Assembly (NCBI GenBank): GCA_017303935.1
Contig: JAFLBD010000001.1
Span: forward strand, 868,001 to 932,000
Reading direction: 5' to 3'
DNA: 64,000 bases
From: Armatimonadota bacterium
GTDB lineage: Bacteria > Armatimonadota > Fimbriimonadia > Fimbriimonadales > Fimbriimonadaceae
Translations under genes and position numbers: made by a program
The notes under the pieces: model-generated
Told to the model about the DNA's origin: nothing
Database searches by the model: none
What the model saw: the letters and a program-made list of their open reading frames with translations, nothing else
In this document: piece by piece, positions 41,107 to 49,523 of the stretch
How the letters are laid out: every line of letters starts with the position of its first letter
How positions within the stretch are numbered: the stretch's first letter is position 1

Positions 41107-42644
41107 GTACGCCGTCTAGGCTGTTTCTGGGGCTCCTTTTGGGGGCCCTTTTTGTGTTATTGGTGCACCCAATGACGCGGCCTTTGTACGCGATCGGATT
41201 CTGGATGCAAGGCGAATCGCCTGTCGCCACCACGTCACCTTACTTTCTAAACAATGTTAGCCAGGCGCCAACAACTTCGAGGCCAGAAGAGCTCGCGTAC
41301 TTGCTTCTCATCGCGTCGAGCCAAAGACCAAAAGTTTCGAATTCGCTGGAAAAGTCTTACCGCTATCTAGCAAATTGCGCGGTCGGCTTTGGTGAAGCTG
41401 AATACGGCAACGCCTACTGGTTCCAGATCGCTGCGCTGATGTACGACCGCGCTGGGGACACAAGTTCTGCACGATCGAGTTGGCTGAAGGCGTCTACCTT
41501 GGATCGTTGGGACGATTTACAAACGCTCCGCCTTCAAACGCTCGCGCAACAATTCCAAATTGAGAATGGACGCACGATGGCATGGCCCGACCCGCTACTC
41601 ATTCTGGAACGAAACACGGCGCAGGTCCTGGAATTGCGCAGGTATGCCACCAAGATCGTGAATCAATACCCAAGCGACTATCAGCTTCGGTTTGCGACGC
41701 ATCGAAATGGAGTTTTGATTCGTGAAGGCGCCCGCTCCATTCGGACAGGGATTTATGGTGTCCAAGTGATGCAGGCCGCGACGAGCCCAACAGAATTCAA
41801 TATGGCGACAACCTACGGCACTAGGCTCAAAGCCCGGCAGAAGTTTGTCGATGAACTGCGCGGCGCCGGATTCCAATCCGAAGCAACACTTGTTGAGCGA
41901 GATTCGAGAGTTGCGGACGCATGGCAAAACGTGGTGGAGTCGGACGAAAACGCTGAAAGACGAACTTTGCTAACTTGGGCCTCCCTCATGAGTAGCGCAC
42001 TGCCGGGAGGGTTCCTCATCATGTCCATTTGGGGTGTGGTCGTTTGGTTCGTTGGGATTCTAATGTTCCGGTTTGGGCCGCTTAAGCCTAGTCCAGACTA
42101 TGTCCGCGCGCCACTATTGGGGATGGTTTTCGGATACCTGGTCTACTCGGCGACCGGGCTGGTTTGGCCTTCGATGTGGGCGGTTCTCTCTATCGCGTTC
42201 TTTGTTTTTCGTGCAGAGAACTTGAAGTCATCTTTGCCAGATTCCCTTCCCTCGCCCCAGAGGGTTACATTGAACCTAGTAACCCTATTCGTTGCGCTTC
42301 CGATGCTGGCATTTTTGCTAGGGGTAAATCGCGCTGGTCGTGAGCTCCTACCGATCTTAGAAATCCCAGCAGAATATCGAGCGGGATCGACTGTGCTGAT
42401 CGGGCTTTCCATCATCTTCTTCAGCATTGCAATGTTTAGCTCTGCGATTTGGGCGATCTTAGAAAAGCGAGCACATGTTCCCTACTTGGGGCTCGTCTTC
42501 CAGAAGATCGGCAGGAACTTTGCCGTGTTGTTTTCTTTGGCAAGCGTGGTCTTTGCTCCAATCTGCCTCATTGCGGATCACCAGATTCACTCACATTTGG
42601 AAAAGATCATGATCAACGAGCCAAACTACACGATGAGCCGATGA
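41103..42644 (+). CDS. Large membrane protein with TPR-like periplasmic domain
   Basis: 513 aa. An N-terminal TM (LFLGLLLGALFVLLVHPM) leads to a ~270-residue helical domain with TPR-like pairs (AEYGNAYWFQIAALMYDRAG, TSSARSSWLKASTLDRWDDL), then six or so C-terminal TM helices (LPGGFLIMSIWGVVVWFVGI, LVTLFVALPMLAFLLGV, TVLIGLSIIFFSIAMFSSAI and others). No family recognised. It is the third gene in the sigma operon and its stop overlaps glnD's start, so it may be the sensed or regulated membrane component (inference). Confidence 0.65.
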   Translation: MSTPSRLFLGLLLGALFVLLVHPMTRPLYAIGFWMQGESPVATTSPYFLNNVSQAPTTSRPEELAYLLLIASSQRPKVSNSLEKSYRYLANCAVGFGEAEYGNAYWFQIAALMYDRAGDTSSARSSWLKASTLDRWDDLQTLRLQTLAQQFQIENGRTMAWPDPLLILERNTAQVLELRRYATKIVNQYPSDYQLRFATHRNGVLIREGARSIRTGIYGVQVMQAATSPTEFNMATTYGTRLKARQKFVDELRGAGFQSEATLVERDSRVADAWQNVVESDENAERRTLLTWASLMSSALPGGFLIMSIWGVVVWFVGILMFRFGPLKPSPDYVRAPLLGMVFGYLVYSATGLVWPSMWAVLSIAFFVFRAENLKSSLPDSLPSPQRVTLNLVTLFVALPMLAFLLGVNRAGRELLPILEIPAEYRAGSTVLIGLSIIFFSIAMFSSAIWAILEKRAHVPYLGLVFQKIGRNFAVLFSLASVVFAPICLIADHQIHSHLEKIMINEPNYTMSR

Positions 42645-45007
42645 TGGACAGTTTCGAATCCCTCTTTGAATCCAAAAACAAGTTGATTGCCGATTTGGAA
42701 GCGAGTCCATCGGGTGCGGAGTGGTGTCAGCGATACACCGAACTTGTCGACCGAGCAATCAAGGTTGTCTTCGATAGTTCAGTTCAAAAAGTCGGGAATG
42801 TGCCGGTGGCTGTTGTCGCTTGTGGTGGTTATGGCCGCAGCGAGATGGCCCCAAATTCTGACGCAGATATCTGCCTGATTCCGCTCAATGAGACCGACCC
42901 AAACCTCGATGACTTCATCAAGTCCTTGGCGTCTGGTTTTCGCCAACTCACTTCATCTAGCTTGAATCTCGAAATCGATCGGGGCTACAAGCTGATTTCC
43001 GATGCCCCGACTCTCGATCCGGTATCTCGATCAAGCTTGCTCGATGCTCGGCTTGTTGCCGGTTCAAAAGCAGCGTTTGATCAGTTCTTTGATTCCTATT
43101 GGGAGTCGTTTGGGGTAGGCGAATTCATCCACCAAAAGCTAAAAGAGCGGCAGGCGGTTTATGCCAAATCGAACGCTTCACATCTTGTTGTCTGCCCAGA
43201 TTTGCGCGATGGGGCTGGTGGACTACGCGATCTCCACACGGCAAATGCAATCCGAATGGCAATCGGAATGCGGTCACTTCCGCAATCGTCTGCATCGAAC
43301 ACAGTTCTTATGGCGAGGAACCTACTTCATCTTGTCAAGGGTGAAAAGCGTGATGTACTAACGCACTCTGCCCAGCCTGAACTTGCCAAGATGCTCGGTT
43401 TGACGCCGCCCGAACTCATGAACTCGCTGATGCGTGCATTGCTAGCGATCCACGAAGAATTTGAGGCTGCCAGAGACCTCATTCACACCGCGAAGTTTAA
43501 ATTAAGTGAAGGCGTGGTTGCCATCAGCGGCGAGGCTCGAGTTTTGCCAACGGCGAGCCAGAGTGACGCGGCGGTCGGATTGATGCTCGCGCACAAACTC
43601 GGACTGAAGATTTCTAGGATTGAGGTCAAAACAACGCCAGAAATCAACGGCAATCAAGCGATGAACGCAGTCCTAGAAGGTGAAGTCGTTCTACGCCGCT
43701 TGGACCAATGTGGCCTTCTTGGTCAGATGTTTCCAGAGCTTGAAGCATGCCGCACCTTAGTTCCCGACGACATCAGCCATCGGTTTTCGGTGTTTGAGCA
43801 CTCGATGCAAACGGTCGCTCAACTGGACCAGCTTCGAAATAATCCGGACTTCGCTTTTGTGTGGCATGAACTAGACGACGTCGGAATCTTGTTCCTCGCG
43901 GCGTTGCTCCATGACATCGGCAAGGCGGATAAATCGGGGCCGCACAGTGACACTGGAGCGAAGCAAGTCGCCTTGATCGCCAACAGATGGGGACTAGACG
44001 AAAACCGGGCGGCACTTTTGAGATGGCTGGTGCAAAACCATCTTTTGATGTCCCACACAATCCGCGTCAAGGACGTTCTTCATCCGACTACTGCAACTGA
44101 ATTTGCACAGCAAGTCGGGTCCAGAGAGCAACTCGCCGCCCTGACTTTGCTCACTCAGGCAGACGCTTCTGCGGTCGGGCCGGACGTCTGGACACCAGCG
44201 CAGCAGACCTTTTTGTTAGAACTGTTTCGCAGGTCGCTCAACCACTTCCGAGAAGAAGGCGCGGCTAGATTTGATGCGGAGGAATATCGCCGCCAAGCCA
44301 AAGCCAGTCTCAAGCGAGCCCAATATTCTGAGGAAGAGATCACCGCCTTCACCGATCTACTGCCGGCGCATTATCTCGTATCTACGCCACCGGATCTTCT
44401 GGCACTACACCGGGAGTTTGTGCACCGAGCATCCCAAGGCGAGCTTGTCATTTCCTTTGAGCACAAGGTCGAACACGGATTCACGGAGCTCACCGTCGCG
44501 AGAAGTGACTCTCAGGGCTTGCTCAGCCTCATATTGGGGGTTCTATATGCGTTCGACGTAAATCTAATCAGCGTCAGGGCGATGACCACTCAGGGCGACT
44601 CTCCGATTGCACTGGACACCTTCGTGATCTCGTATCTCAACAAGCCTGTTCCGAACAATACGGCAGATACGATTCAAAAGAGTCTTCGAAGCGTGTTGAA
44701 CAATCCCGCCGAGCTTCAGACGCTGCTGGCCTCGAAAGAAAAGACATCTGACCTCAGCGCGGGGAGTCCCGAAATCCACTGGCACCCGGGCGATCCTGGG
44801 ATTCTGGAGGTGCGAGCCAAACGCGGGCAAGGGCTGGCGTACCGCATCAGCCGCCGAATATCGGAATGCCAATGGAACATACAAAGTGCTCGCGTCGGTC
44901 AGTGGGCCGGCAAATCCACGGCGTCGTTTAGCCTCACTCAACCTTCTGGCAAGCCGATATCTGAGGCCGATTTGCAGGAACGCTTTTGGCCAAAGGTATC
45001 ATCTTAG
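42641..45007 (+). CDS. glnD: GlnD-type nucleotidyltransferase ([protein-PII] uridylyltransferase family)
   Basis: 788 aa. Order of domains is that of GlnD: nucleotidyltransferase with VACGGYGRSEMAPNSDADIC (about 62-80; the G-x-G-R/S and D-x-D are present), a helical GlnE-like part (HLVVCPDLRDGAGGLRDLHT), an HD domain with FLAALLHDIGKADKSGPHSD (about 420), and two C-terminal ACT domains (about 600-690 and 715-785). GlnD uridylylates and de-uridylylates PII in response to glutamine. ATG at 42641 is chosen (ATGA overlap with the previous gene); a longer frame starting at 42449 would run within that gene. It lies in an operon with an ECF sigma and two TrkA proteins, an unusual setting. Confidence 0.9.
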   Translation: MMDSFESLFESKNKLIADLEASPSGAEWCQRYTELVDRAIKVVFDSSVQKVGNVPVAVVACGGYGRSEMAPNSDADICLIPLNETDPNLDDFIKSLASGFRQLTSSSLNLEIDRGYKLISDAPTLDPVSRSSLLDARLVAGSKAAFDQFFDSYWESFGVGEFIHQKLKERQAVYAKSNASHLVVCPDLRDGAGGLRDLHTANAIRMAIGMRSLPQSSASNTVLMARNLLHLVKGEKRDVLTHSAQPELAKMLGLTPPELMNSLMRALLAIHEEFEAARDLIHTAKFKLSEGVVAISGEARVLPTASQSDAAVGLMLAHKLGLKISRIEVKTTPEINGNQAMNAVLEGEVVLRRLDQCGLLGQMFPELEACRTLVPDDISHRFSVFEHSMQTVAQLDQLRNNPDFAFVWHELDDVGILFLAALLHDIGKADKSGPHSDTGAKQVALIANRWGLDENRAALLRWLVQNHLLMSHTIRVKDVLHPTTATEFAQQVGSREQLAALTLLTQADASAVGPDVWTPAQQTFLLELFRRSLNHFREEGAARFDAEEYRRQAKASLKRAQYSEEEITAFTDLLPAHYLVSTPPDLLALHREFVHRASQGELVISFEHKVEHGFTELTVARSDSQGLLSLILGVLYAFDVNLISVRAMTTQGDSPIALDTFVISYLNKPVPNNTADTIQKSLRSVLNNPAELQTLLASKEKTSDLSAGSPEIHWHPGDPGILEVRAKRGQGLAYRISRRISECQWNIQSARVGQWAGKSTASFSLTQPSGKPISEADLQERFWPKVSS

Positions 45008-45015
45008 GTCAACCT

Positions 45016-45468
45016 ATGAATGTTATCGTCTTCGGATGCGGTCGGACGGGTGCAGCGCTTGCGTTGCAACTGGCACACCAACACCAAGTCACCATTATCG
45101 AACAAAATCCGGACGCCCTTCGGCGGCTCGGGCAACGACACAATTGCAAGATTGTGATTGGGAGTGGCATCGACGAAGATGTACTCGTTCGCGCGGGAGT
45201 CGAGAATTGCGATGCATTTTTTGCGGTCACGCGGGGCGACAATACCAATTTGATGGCCGCGCAGGTCGCCAACATCAACTACAAAGTTGAAAAGATCTGC
45301 ATCCGTGTAGCCGATCCTAACCGGGCAGAGGCTTATCGAAGGCTCGGGTTCTACTGCCTTACACCGAGCTTGATCATGGCTGGAATGATGCGCGACTGGA
45401 TTCTGGGTGAGCCGATCCAAGTTGCTGACACCTACAACACCCTGATCAAAGAACTGGAGGTGATGTAA
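45016..45468 (+). CDS. TrkA-N potassium-channel/transport regulatory protein
   Basis: 150 aa. Rossmann fold with VIVFGCGRTGAALALQLAHQ (glycine-rich NAD loop), ILV/IIEQNP acidic residue after strand 2, and later FAVTRGDNTNLMAAQVANIN, CIRVADPNRAEAYRRLG. These RCK/KTN-type proteins bind NAD(H) and gate K+ uptake systems. It has no TrkA-C domain, in contrast to its neighbour. ATG at 45016 with AGGT upstream; the extension to 44986 would overlap glnD. Located 3 nt before the second trkA gene; the two probably form a heteromeric regulator. Confidence 0.9.
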   Translation: MNVIVFGCGRTGAALALQLAHQHQVTIIEQNPDALRRLGQRHNCKIVIGSGIDEDVLVRAGVENCDAFFAVTRGDNTNLMAAQVANINYKVEKICIRVADPNRAEAYRRLGFYCLTPSLIMAGMMRDWILGEPIQVADTYNTLIKELEVM

Positions 45469-45471
45469 CAG

Positions 45472-46137
45472 ATGTACATGATTCTAGTCGGCGGCGGTAA
45501 CGTCGGACTCCAACTCGCCAAACGACTTCAAAACCAGGAGCACGAAGTGCTCTTGATGGAAAAGGATTCGCGGCAAGCCCAGCGGCTCGCATCGGTCATT
45601 GGCGAAGATTCAGTTTTCCTGGGCGATGGCTGTGAAGTTGCCACACAGAAAGCAGCGGGGTTCAACCGTGCAGACGTCGTTGTTGCGGTCACCGGTGAAG
45701 ATGAAGACAACTTGGTCATTTGTCAGATGGCGAAAGCGGTTTGGAAAGTGGACCGAGTTTTGGCCCGCGTCAACGACCCATCACACGAAGAGATTTTCCG
45801 TAAAATCGGCGTGAACGATACGGTCAGCGCGACTGCGATTATCTTCTCGCTCTTGGATCAGCAAATCTCGATGGATGACCTGATTCCGGTTGGCGCCTTG
45901 GCTAAAGGCAACATTGAGGTTGTGGAAGCCGTTCTTTCGTTGCGAAGTCCGCTTCTTGGCAAAAGTGTTCGATCAGTTCAGCTGCCGCCTCAAACAAATA
46001 TCGTGGCAATGCTCCGCAACGACCAAGCGATTCTGGTTTCTGGCGATACGATCTTCGAGACCGGCGATACGCTGGTGGCAGTTTTGCCACGCGAACGAGC
46101 TTCAGAACTTCGCGAATTGCTCTCGCCAGTCCACTAA
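45472..46137 (+). CDS. trkA: TrkA potassium uptake regulator (TrkA-N and TrkA-C)
   Basis: 221 aa. RCK_N domain (MYMILVGGGNVGLQLAKRLQ; VAVTGEDEDNLVICQMAKAV; VLARVNDPSHEEIFRKIGVN) and RCK_C domain in the last 80 residues (SLRSPLLGKSVRSVQLPPQT, AILVSGDTIFETGDTLVAVL). It would regulate a Trk/Ktr K+ channel by nucleotide binding; no TrkH/KtrB gene is in the window. Last gene of the operon; an intrinsic terminator follows 16 nt on. Confidence 0.93.
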   Translation: MYMILVGGGNVGLQLAKRLQNQEHEVLLMEKDSRQAQRLASVIGEDSVFLGDGCEVATQKAAGFNRADVVVAVTGEDEDNLVICQMAKAVWKVDRVLARVNDPSHEEIFRKIGVNDTVSATAIIFSLLDQQISMDDLIPVGALAKGNIEVVEAVLSLRSPLLGKSVRSVQLPPQTNIVAMLRNDQAILVSGDTIFETGDTLVAVLPRERASELRELLSPVH

Positions 46138-46152
46138 AAATAATGAGACAAC

Positions 46153-46187
46153 AAAAAAGCTCCCCACTGATTCGGTGGAGAGCTTTT
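46153..46187. terminator. Bidirectional intrinsic terminator between trkA and the acyltransferase gene
   Basis: AAAAAAGCTCCCCAC-TGATTCG-GTGGAGAGCTTTT: a GC-rich stem with one mismatch flanked by A and T runs, working for both converging genes. Confidence 0.88.
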
Positions 46188-46204
46188 CTAATATCAAGAG
46201 CAAT

Positions 46205-47410
46205 TTACGAAAGCAATCGGCTCGGATTTTCGAGGTAATCGCGTACGACGTTCATGAACTTCGCACCGATCGCGCCATCAATCACTCGGTGATCAAACGA
46301 CCCGGTGATGTTCATGCGCATGCGGACTTCGATCTCGTCATCTGCGTTAACCACAGCAACCTTCTTCGCCGTGCCGATAGCCACGATCGCCGCGTTCGGT
46401 TCATTGATAATCGCAGTGAAGCTATCGACGTTCAGCATTCCCATGTTGCTGATGCTGAAGGTGCTGCCAGACATCTCGTCAGGATGGAGCTTGCCATCGC
46501 GGGCTTTCTTGACGAGTGACTTTGCCGCTTCGCTAATCTGGCGAAGACTCAGGCTTTCGGTGTTCTTGATCACAGGAACCAGAAGGCCGTCGTCCACCGC
46601 CGCAGCGACGCCAACATGAACGCTGCCGTAGCGCAGGATATGGTCGCCCTGATAGGTAGCGTTGACTTCTGGCATGTCTTGCAAAGCCAGAGCGCAAGCC
46701 TTTACCACGAAATCGTTGACGCTAACCTTGCCACTTTCTTCCTCTTCAAAGATCTCGCGGAACGCCATGATCCGCTCCAGATCGACTTCGAGCGTCACAT
46801 AGAAGTGAGGCACGGTAGATTTGGAATGCCCTGTTCTTTCAGCGATGATCTGTCGGAGCCGATTGAGCGGCACCTTGGTATCGGCAGCAGAACTCGCGAC
46901 TGGGGCAACGCTTGGTGCCGACTTCGCGGCACTCGCTGGTTTGGCATCGCGCACGTCCTTTTCGACGATTCGCCCGCCGGGGCCCGATCCAGAAATAGTG
47001 CCCAGATCAACGCCGAGTTCCTCAGCAATCTTTTTTGCAAGCGGGCTGGCCTTGATTCGCTCGCCATTTGAAGCGGCCACTTTAGTTTCAGCAGCGATCG
47101 GCTTCGATTCAGCCGCGGGCTTTGCCGTTTCTTTGGCGGCTGGCTCTGCCGGAGCGTCGGCTGAGAAAGTTTCGCCGTCTTTCAGCAATACGGCGATGCG
47201 CTTGCCCACGGGCACGGTTTCACCTGGCTTGAGGGTTACAGCGGTGAGTGTTCCGCTTCCTGGGCTTTCAAGCTCCAAGGTGGCCTTATCGGTCTGAATG
47301 GTGCCGATAACTTCGCCCGTTCTGACTTTTTCGCCTTCCTTTTTCAGCCACTCAAGAAGGGTTCCTTCTTCCATTCCGTCGCCCATTTTGGGCATGATCA
47401 CTTCGGTCAT
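46205..47410 (-). CDS. Dihydrolipoamide acyltransferase (E2) of a 2-oxoacid dehydrogenase complex
   Basis: 401 aa. One lipoyl domain with GTIQTDKATLELESPGSG (lipoyl-Lys about 43), an Ala/Pro-rich linker, an E3-binding domain IKASPLAKKIAEELGVDLGT (about 117-150) and the catalytic acyltransferase domain with FYVTLEVDLERIMAF, FSISNMGMLNVDSFTAII and the active-site SFDHRVIDGAIGAKFM (His/Asp). The MPKMGDGMEEGTLLEWLKKE start is typical of the PDH E2. E1 and E3 genes are not adjacent. Whether it serves pyruvate or branched-chain acids cannot be told. Confidence 0.93.
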   Translation of the reverse strand: MTEVIMPKMGDGMEEGTLLEWLKKEGEKVRTGEVIGTIQTDKATLELESPGSGTLTAVTLKPGETVPVGKRIAVLLKDGETFSADAPAEPAAKETAKPAAESKPIAAETKVAASNGERIKASPLAKKIAEELGVDLGTISGSGPGGRIVEKDVRDAKPASAAKSAPSVAPVASSAADTKVPLNRLRQIIAERTGHSKSTVPHFYVTLEVDLERIMAFREIFEEEESGKVSVNDFVVKACALALQDMPEVNATYQGDHILRYGSVHVGVAAAVDDGLLVPVIKNTESLSLRQISEAAKSLVKKARDGKLHPDEMSGSTFSISNMGMLNVDSFTAIINEPNAAIVAIGTAKKVAVVNADDEIEVRMRMNITGSFDHRVIDGAIGAKFMNVVRDYLENPSRLLS

Positions 47411-47488
47411 TTGGTCTAAATTTTCCTAGTTTTCAGTCCGGGCGCCCCGTTGCGCGCGCTGAATGCGTTCCCAAACAGGATACCAGCG

Positions 47489-48511
47489 TTATGCTCCAAT
47501 GTTTTGAAAAGCGAGCGCTGCTGCTCCTTTGATTCCGGCATCGTCGAGCAACTCTGCAGTGACGATTTCGCAATCATGAAATAGGGACGGGATGGCAACG
47601 TTTCTCGCCGCAGATTTGATTGCATCCATGAAGGTGTCGCCTGCCTTGGCAATCTGCCCACCGATCGCGACGATATCTGGCGCAAAAATATTGATGAACG
47701 AACCGACCCCAACCCCCATGTAGGTGCCAACCTCGGTGAACACCTCGACTCCAACTTCATCGTTTTGCCGTGCAGCTTCCGCGATGATTTGCGGTGTAAT
47801 TCGGCCTAAGTTTCCTTCTACAAGGTCCCAAATCTTGCTACTTCTCCCACGCTGAAGGCGGTACTGAGCCCGCTTGACGATTGCGTCGCGCTGACAATAC
47901 GCTTCCAGTGAGCCATATGAGCCAGCAGTTGCATCGAGTCCGCCGTGTTGGACGATCATATGCCCAAGTTCTGCGCCGCCAGCATTTCCGCCTATCAGGA
48001 GGAGCGGCCCAGCCGCTTGCCCCATCACAGACTTCGGTGCCATCACCACACCTCCGCCGATTCCCGTACCGACAGTGATCAAAACCAAGCAGGAAGCGCT
48101 ATTGCGCCCAGTTCCATACCGATATTCACCGATGGCGGCCATGTTGGCGTCGTTGCCCATGTAAACCGGCAAGTCCAATTTGTCTTGCAGCATCTTCTTG
48201 AGCGGAACATCCCGCCAAGACAAGAAAACACCGTCGACTTCCCGCCCAAAGTTTGGTGCCCAGCGAACAAGTCCTTCCGCATCATCGATATGCCCAGGAA
48301 CCGCCAATCCAATCGCCTTAACTTCACCTTTGGCTTCCTGGATCGCCTCTCGAACCGTGTTCGTCACGGCATCGACGATGGCATCAGTCCCCTGTTGGGC
48401 AAGCGATGGGTTCTTTCGATAATCCCCTGCCACATCGCCATTGGCATAGATCGCTTGGGCGCGAACATTGGTTCCGCCGAGGTCAACTCCGATTACACAC
48501 GCTTCAGACAC
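47489..48511 (-). CDS. ROK-family sugar kinase (glucokinase-like)
   Basis: 340 aa from a GTG. ATP-binding phosphate-1 motif VIGVDLGGTNVRAQAIY at the start, sugar-binding YMGNDANMAAIGEYRYGTGR (Asp about 113), and ITVGTGIGGGVVM. The normal ROK zinc motif C-x-C-G-x-x-G-C-x-E is replaced by LDATAGSYGSLEAYCQ, which keeps only the G-S-L-E-A-Y framework. Such zinc-less forms are known among glucokinases in this superfamily. No HTH domain, so a kinase rather than a repressor. The longer frame to 48739 overlaps the divergent MoxR gene and is rejected. Confidence 0.88.
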   Translation of the reverse strand: MSEACVIGVDLGGTNVRAQAIYANGDVAGDYRKNPSLAQQGTDAIVDAVTNTVREAIQEAKGEVKAIGLAVPGHIDDAEGLVRWAPNFGREVDGVFLSWRDVPLKKMLQDKLDLPVYMGNDANMAAIGEYRYGTGRNSASCLVLITVGTGIGGGVVMAPKSVMGQAAGPLLLIGGNAGGAELGHMIVQHGGLDATAGSYGSLEAYCQRDAIVKRAQYRLQRGRSSKIWDLVEGNLGRITPQIIAEAARQNDEVGVEVFTEVGTYMGVGVGSFINIFAPDIVAIGGQIAKAGDTFMDAIKSAARNVAIPSLFHDCEIVTAELLDDAGIKGAAALAFQNIGA

Positions 48512-48572
48512 AAATTTATTATGATGCGAACCAACTTTTGTTACCGTTCTCGTCGTATTCTCAGAGAGCACT

Positions 48573-49523
48573 ATGACGCCCGCTGAAGTTTCCAGAATTG
48601 CCAAGCAGATGATTTCTGCCCTCGACACCGTGATCGTGGGGAAATCGGCCCAAAACAAACAGGCGGTACTGGTGCTGTTCTGCGGGAGCCATTTGCTGAT
48701 CGAAGACGTTCCCGGAGTTGGGAAGACAACACTCGCCAAGGCACTAGCGAAGGTCTCAGGTGGGCAATTCAGCCGTATTCAGTTCACACCAGACCTGCTC
48801 CCTTCCGATGTGACCGGTACATCGATCTACAACCAGAATTCGCGGGAGTTTGAATTCCATAAGGGGCCGTTGTTTGCGAACGTGGTTCTTGCGGACGAAA
48901 TCAACCGAGCTTCACCCAAGACTCAATCCGCGTTGCTAGAAGCGATGGAAGAGCGAACTGTGACGGTAGACGGCGTGGAAAGATCGGTTCCATTGCCGTT
49001 CATGGTGATCGCGACCCAAAACAACGTCGAAATGGCTGGAACGTTTCCGTTGCCAGAAGCGCAGATGGACCGATTCTTTGGTCGAATCAGCCTCGGTTAC
49101 CCGAATCGTGAAGTCGAACGCGAGATGTTGGCCGCCCAGCGAGAAGCTCATCCCCTCGAAGAGTTACGGCCCGCGGTTTCCTCTGAAGAACTGTTACAAA
49201 TCCAGCGCGCGATCCGGCAGATCACCATTGATCCGTCAGTTCAAAACTACGTGGTTGAGGTGGTGCGAGCAACGCGTGAACACAGCCACATCTATTTGGG
49301 TGCTTCGCCCCGAGCCGCGCTACATCTACAACTAGCGGCTCAAGCCAGCGCCTGTCTCGAAGATCGCACCTTTGTGACTCCTGATGACGTTAAGGCCTGC
49401 GCGGTCCTCGTGCTTGCACACCGAATTTTGGTGCGCGGAGAATCGCGAACTCAGTTGGGCGGCAGCGAATCTGTCATTCACTCGATTCTGAAAACAGTTC
49501 CTGCACCAGTTCCGGTCCGCTAA
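48573..49523 (+). CDS. MoxR-family AAA+ ATPase
   Basis: 316 aa. Walker A LIEDVPGVGKTTLAKALAKV (about 42-60), MoxR sensor region RIQFTPDLLPSDVTGTSIYN, Walker B VVLADEINRASPKTQSALLE and VIATQNNVEMAGTFPLPEAQ (sensor 1 and beyond), the full MoxR signature. These ATPases act as chaperones with DUF58 and transglutaminase partners, which follow directly here with contact or 4-nt overlaps. Divergent from the ROK kinase gene. Confidence 0.95.
   Translation: MTPAEVSRIAKQMISALDTVIVGKSAQNKQAVLVLFCGSHLLIEDVPGVGKTTLAKALAKVSGGQFSRIQFTPDLLPSDVTGTSIYNQNSREFEFHKGPLFANVVLADEINRASPKTQSALLEAMEERTVTVDGVERSVPLPFMVIATQNNVEMAGTFPLPEAQMDRFFGRISLGYPNREVEREMLAAQREAHPLEELRPAVSSEELLQIQRAIRQITIDPSVQNYVVEVVRATREHSHIYLGASPRAALHLQLAAQASACLEDRTFVTPDDVKACAVLVLAHRILVRGESRTQLGGSESVIHSILKTVPAPVPVR

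Noticed and set aside
42449-42640. N-terminal extension of GlnD
   Set aside because: It lies within the preceding membrane-protein gene in another frame; ATG at 42641 gives an ATGA overlap like the rest of the operon.
47489-48739. N-terminal extension of the ROK kinase to 48739
   Set aside because: It would overlap the first 167 bp of the divergent moxR gene and lacks homology to kinases; GTG at 48511 gives the normal start.
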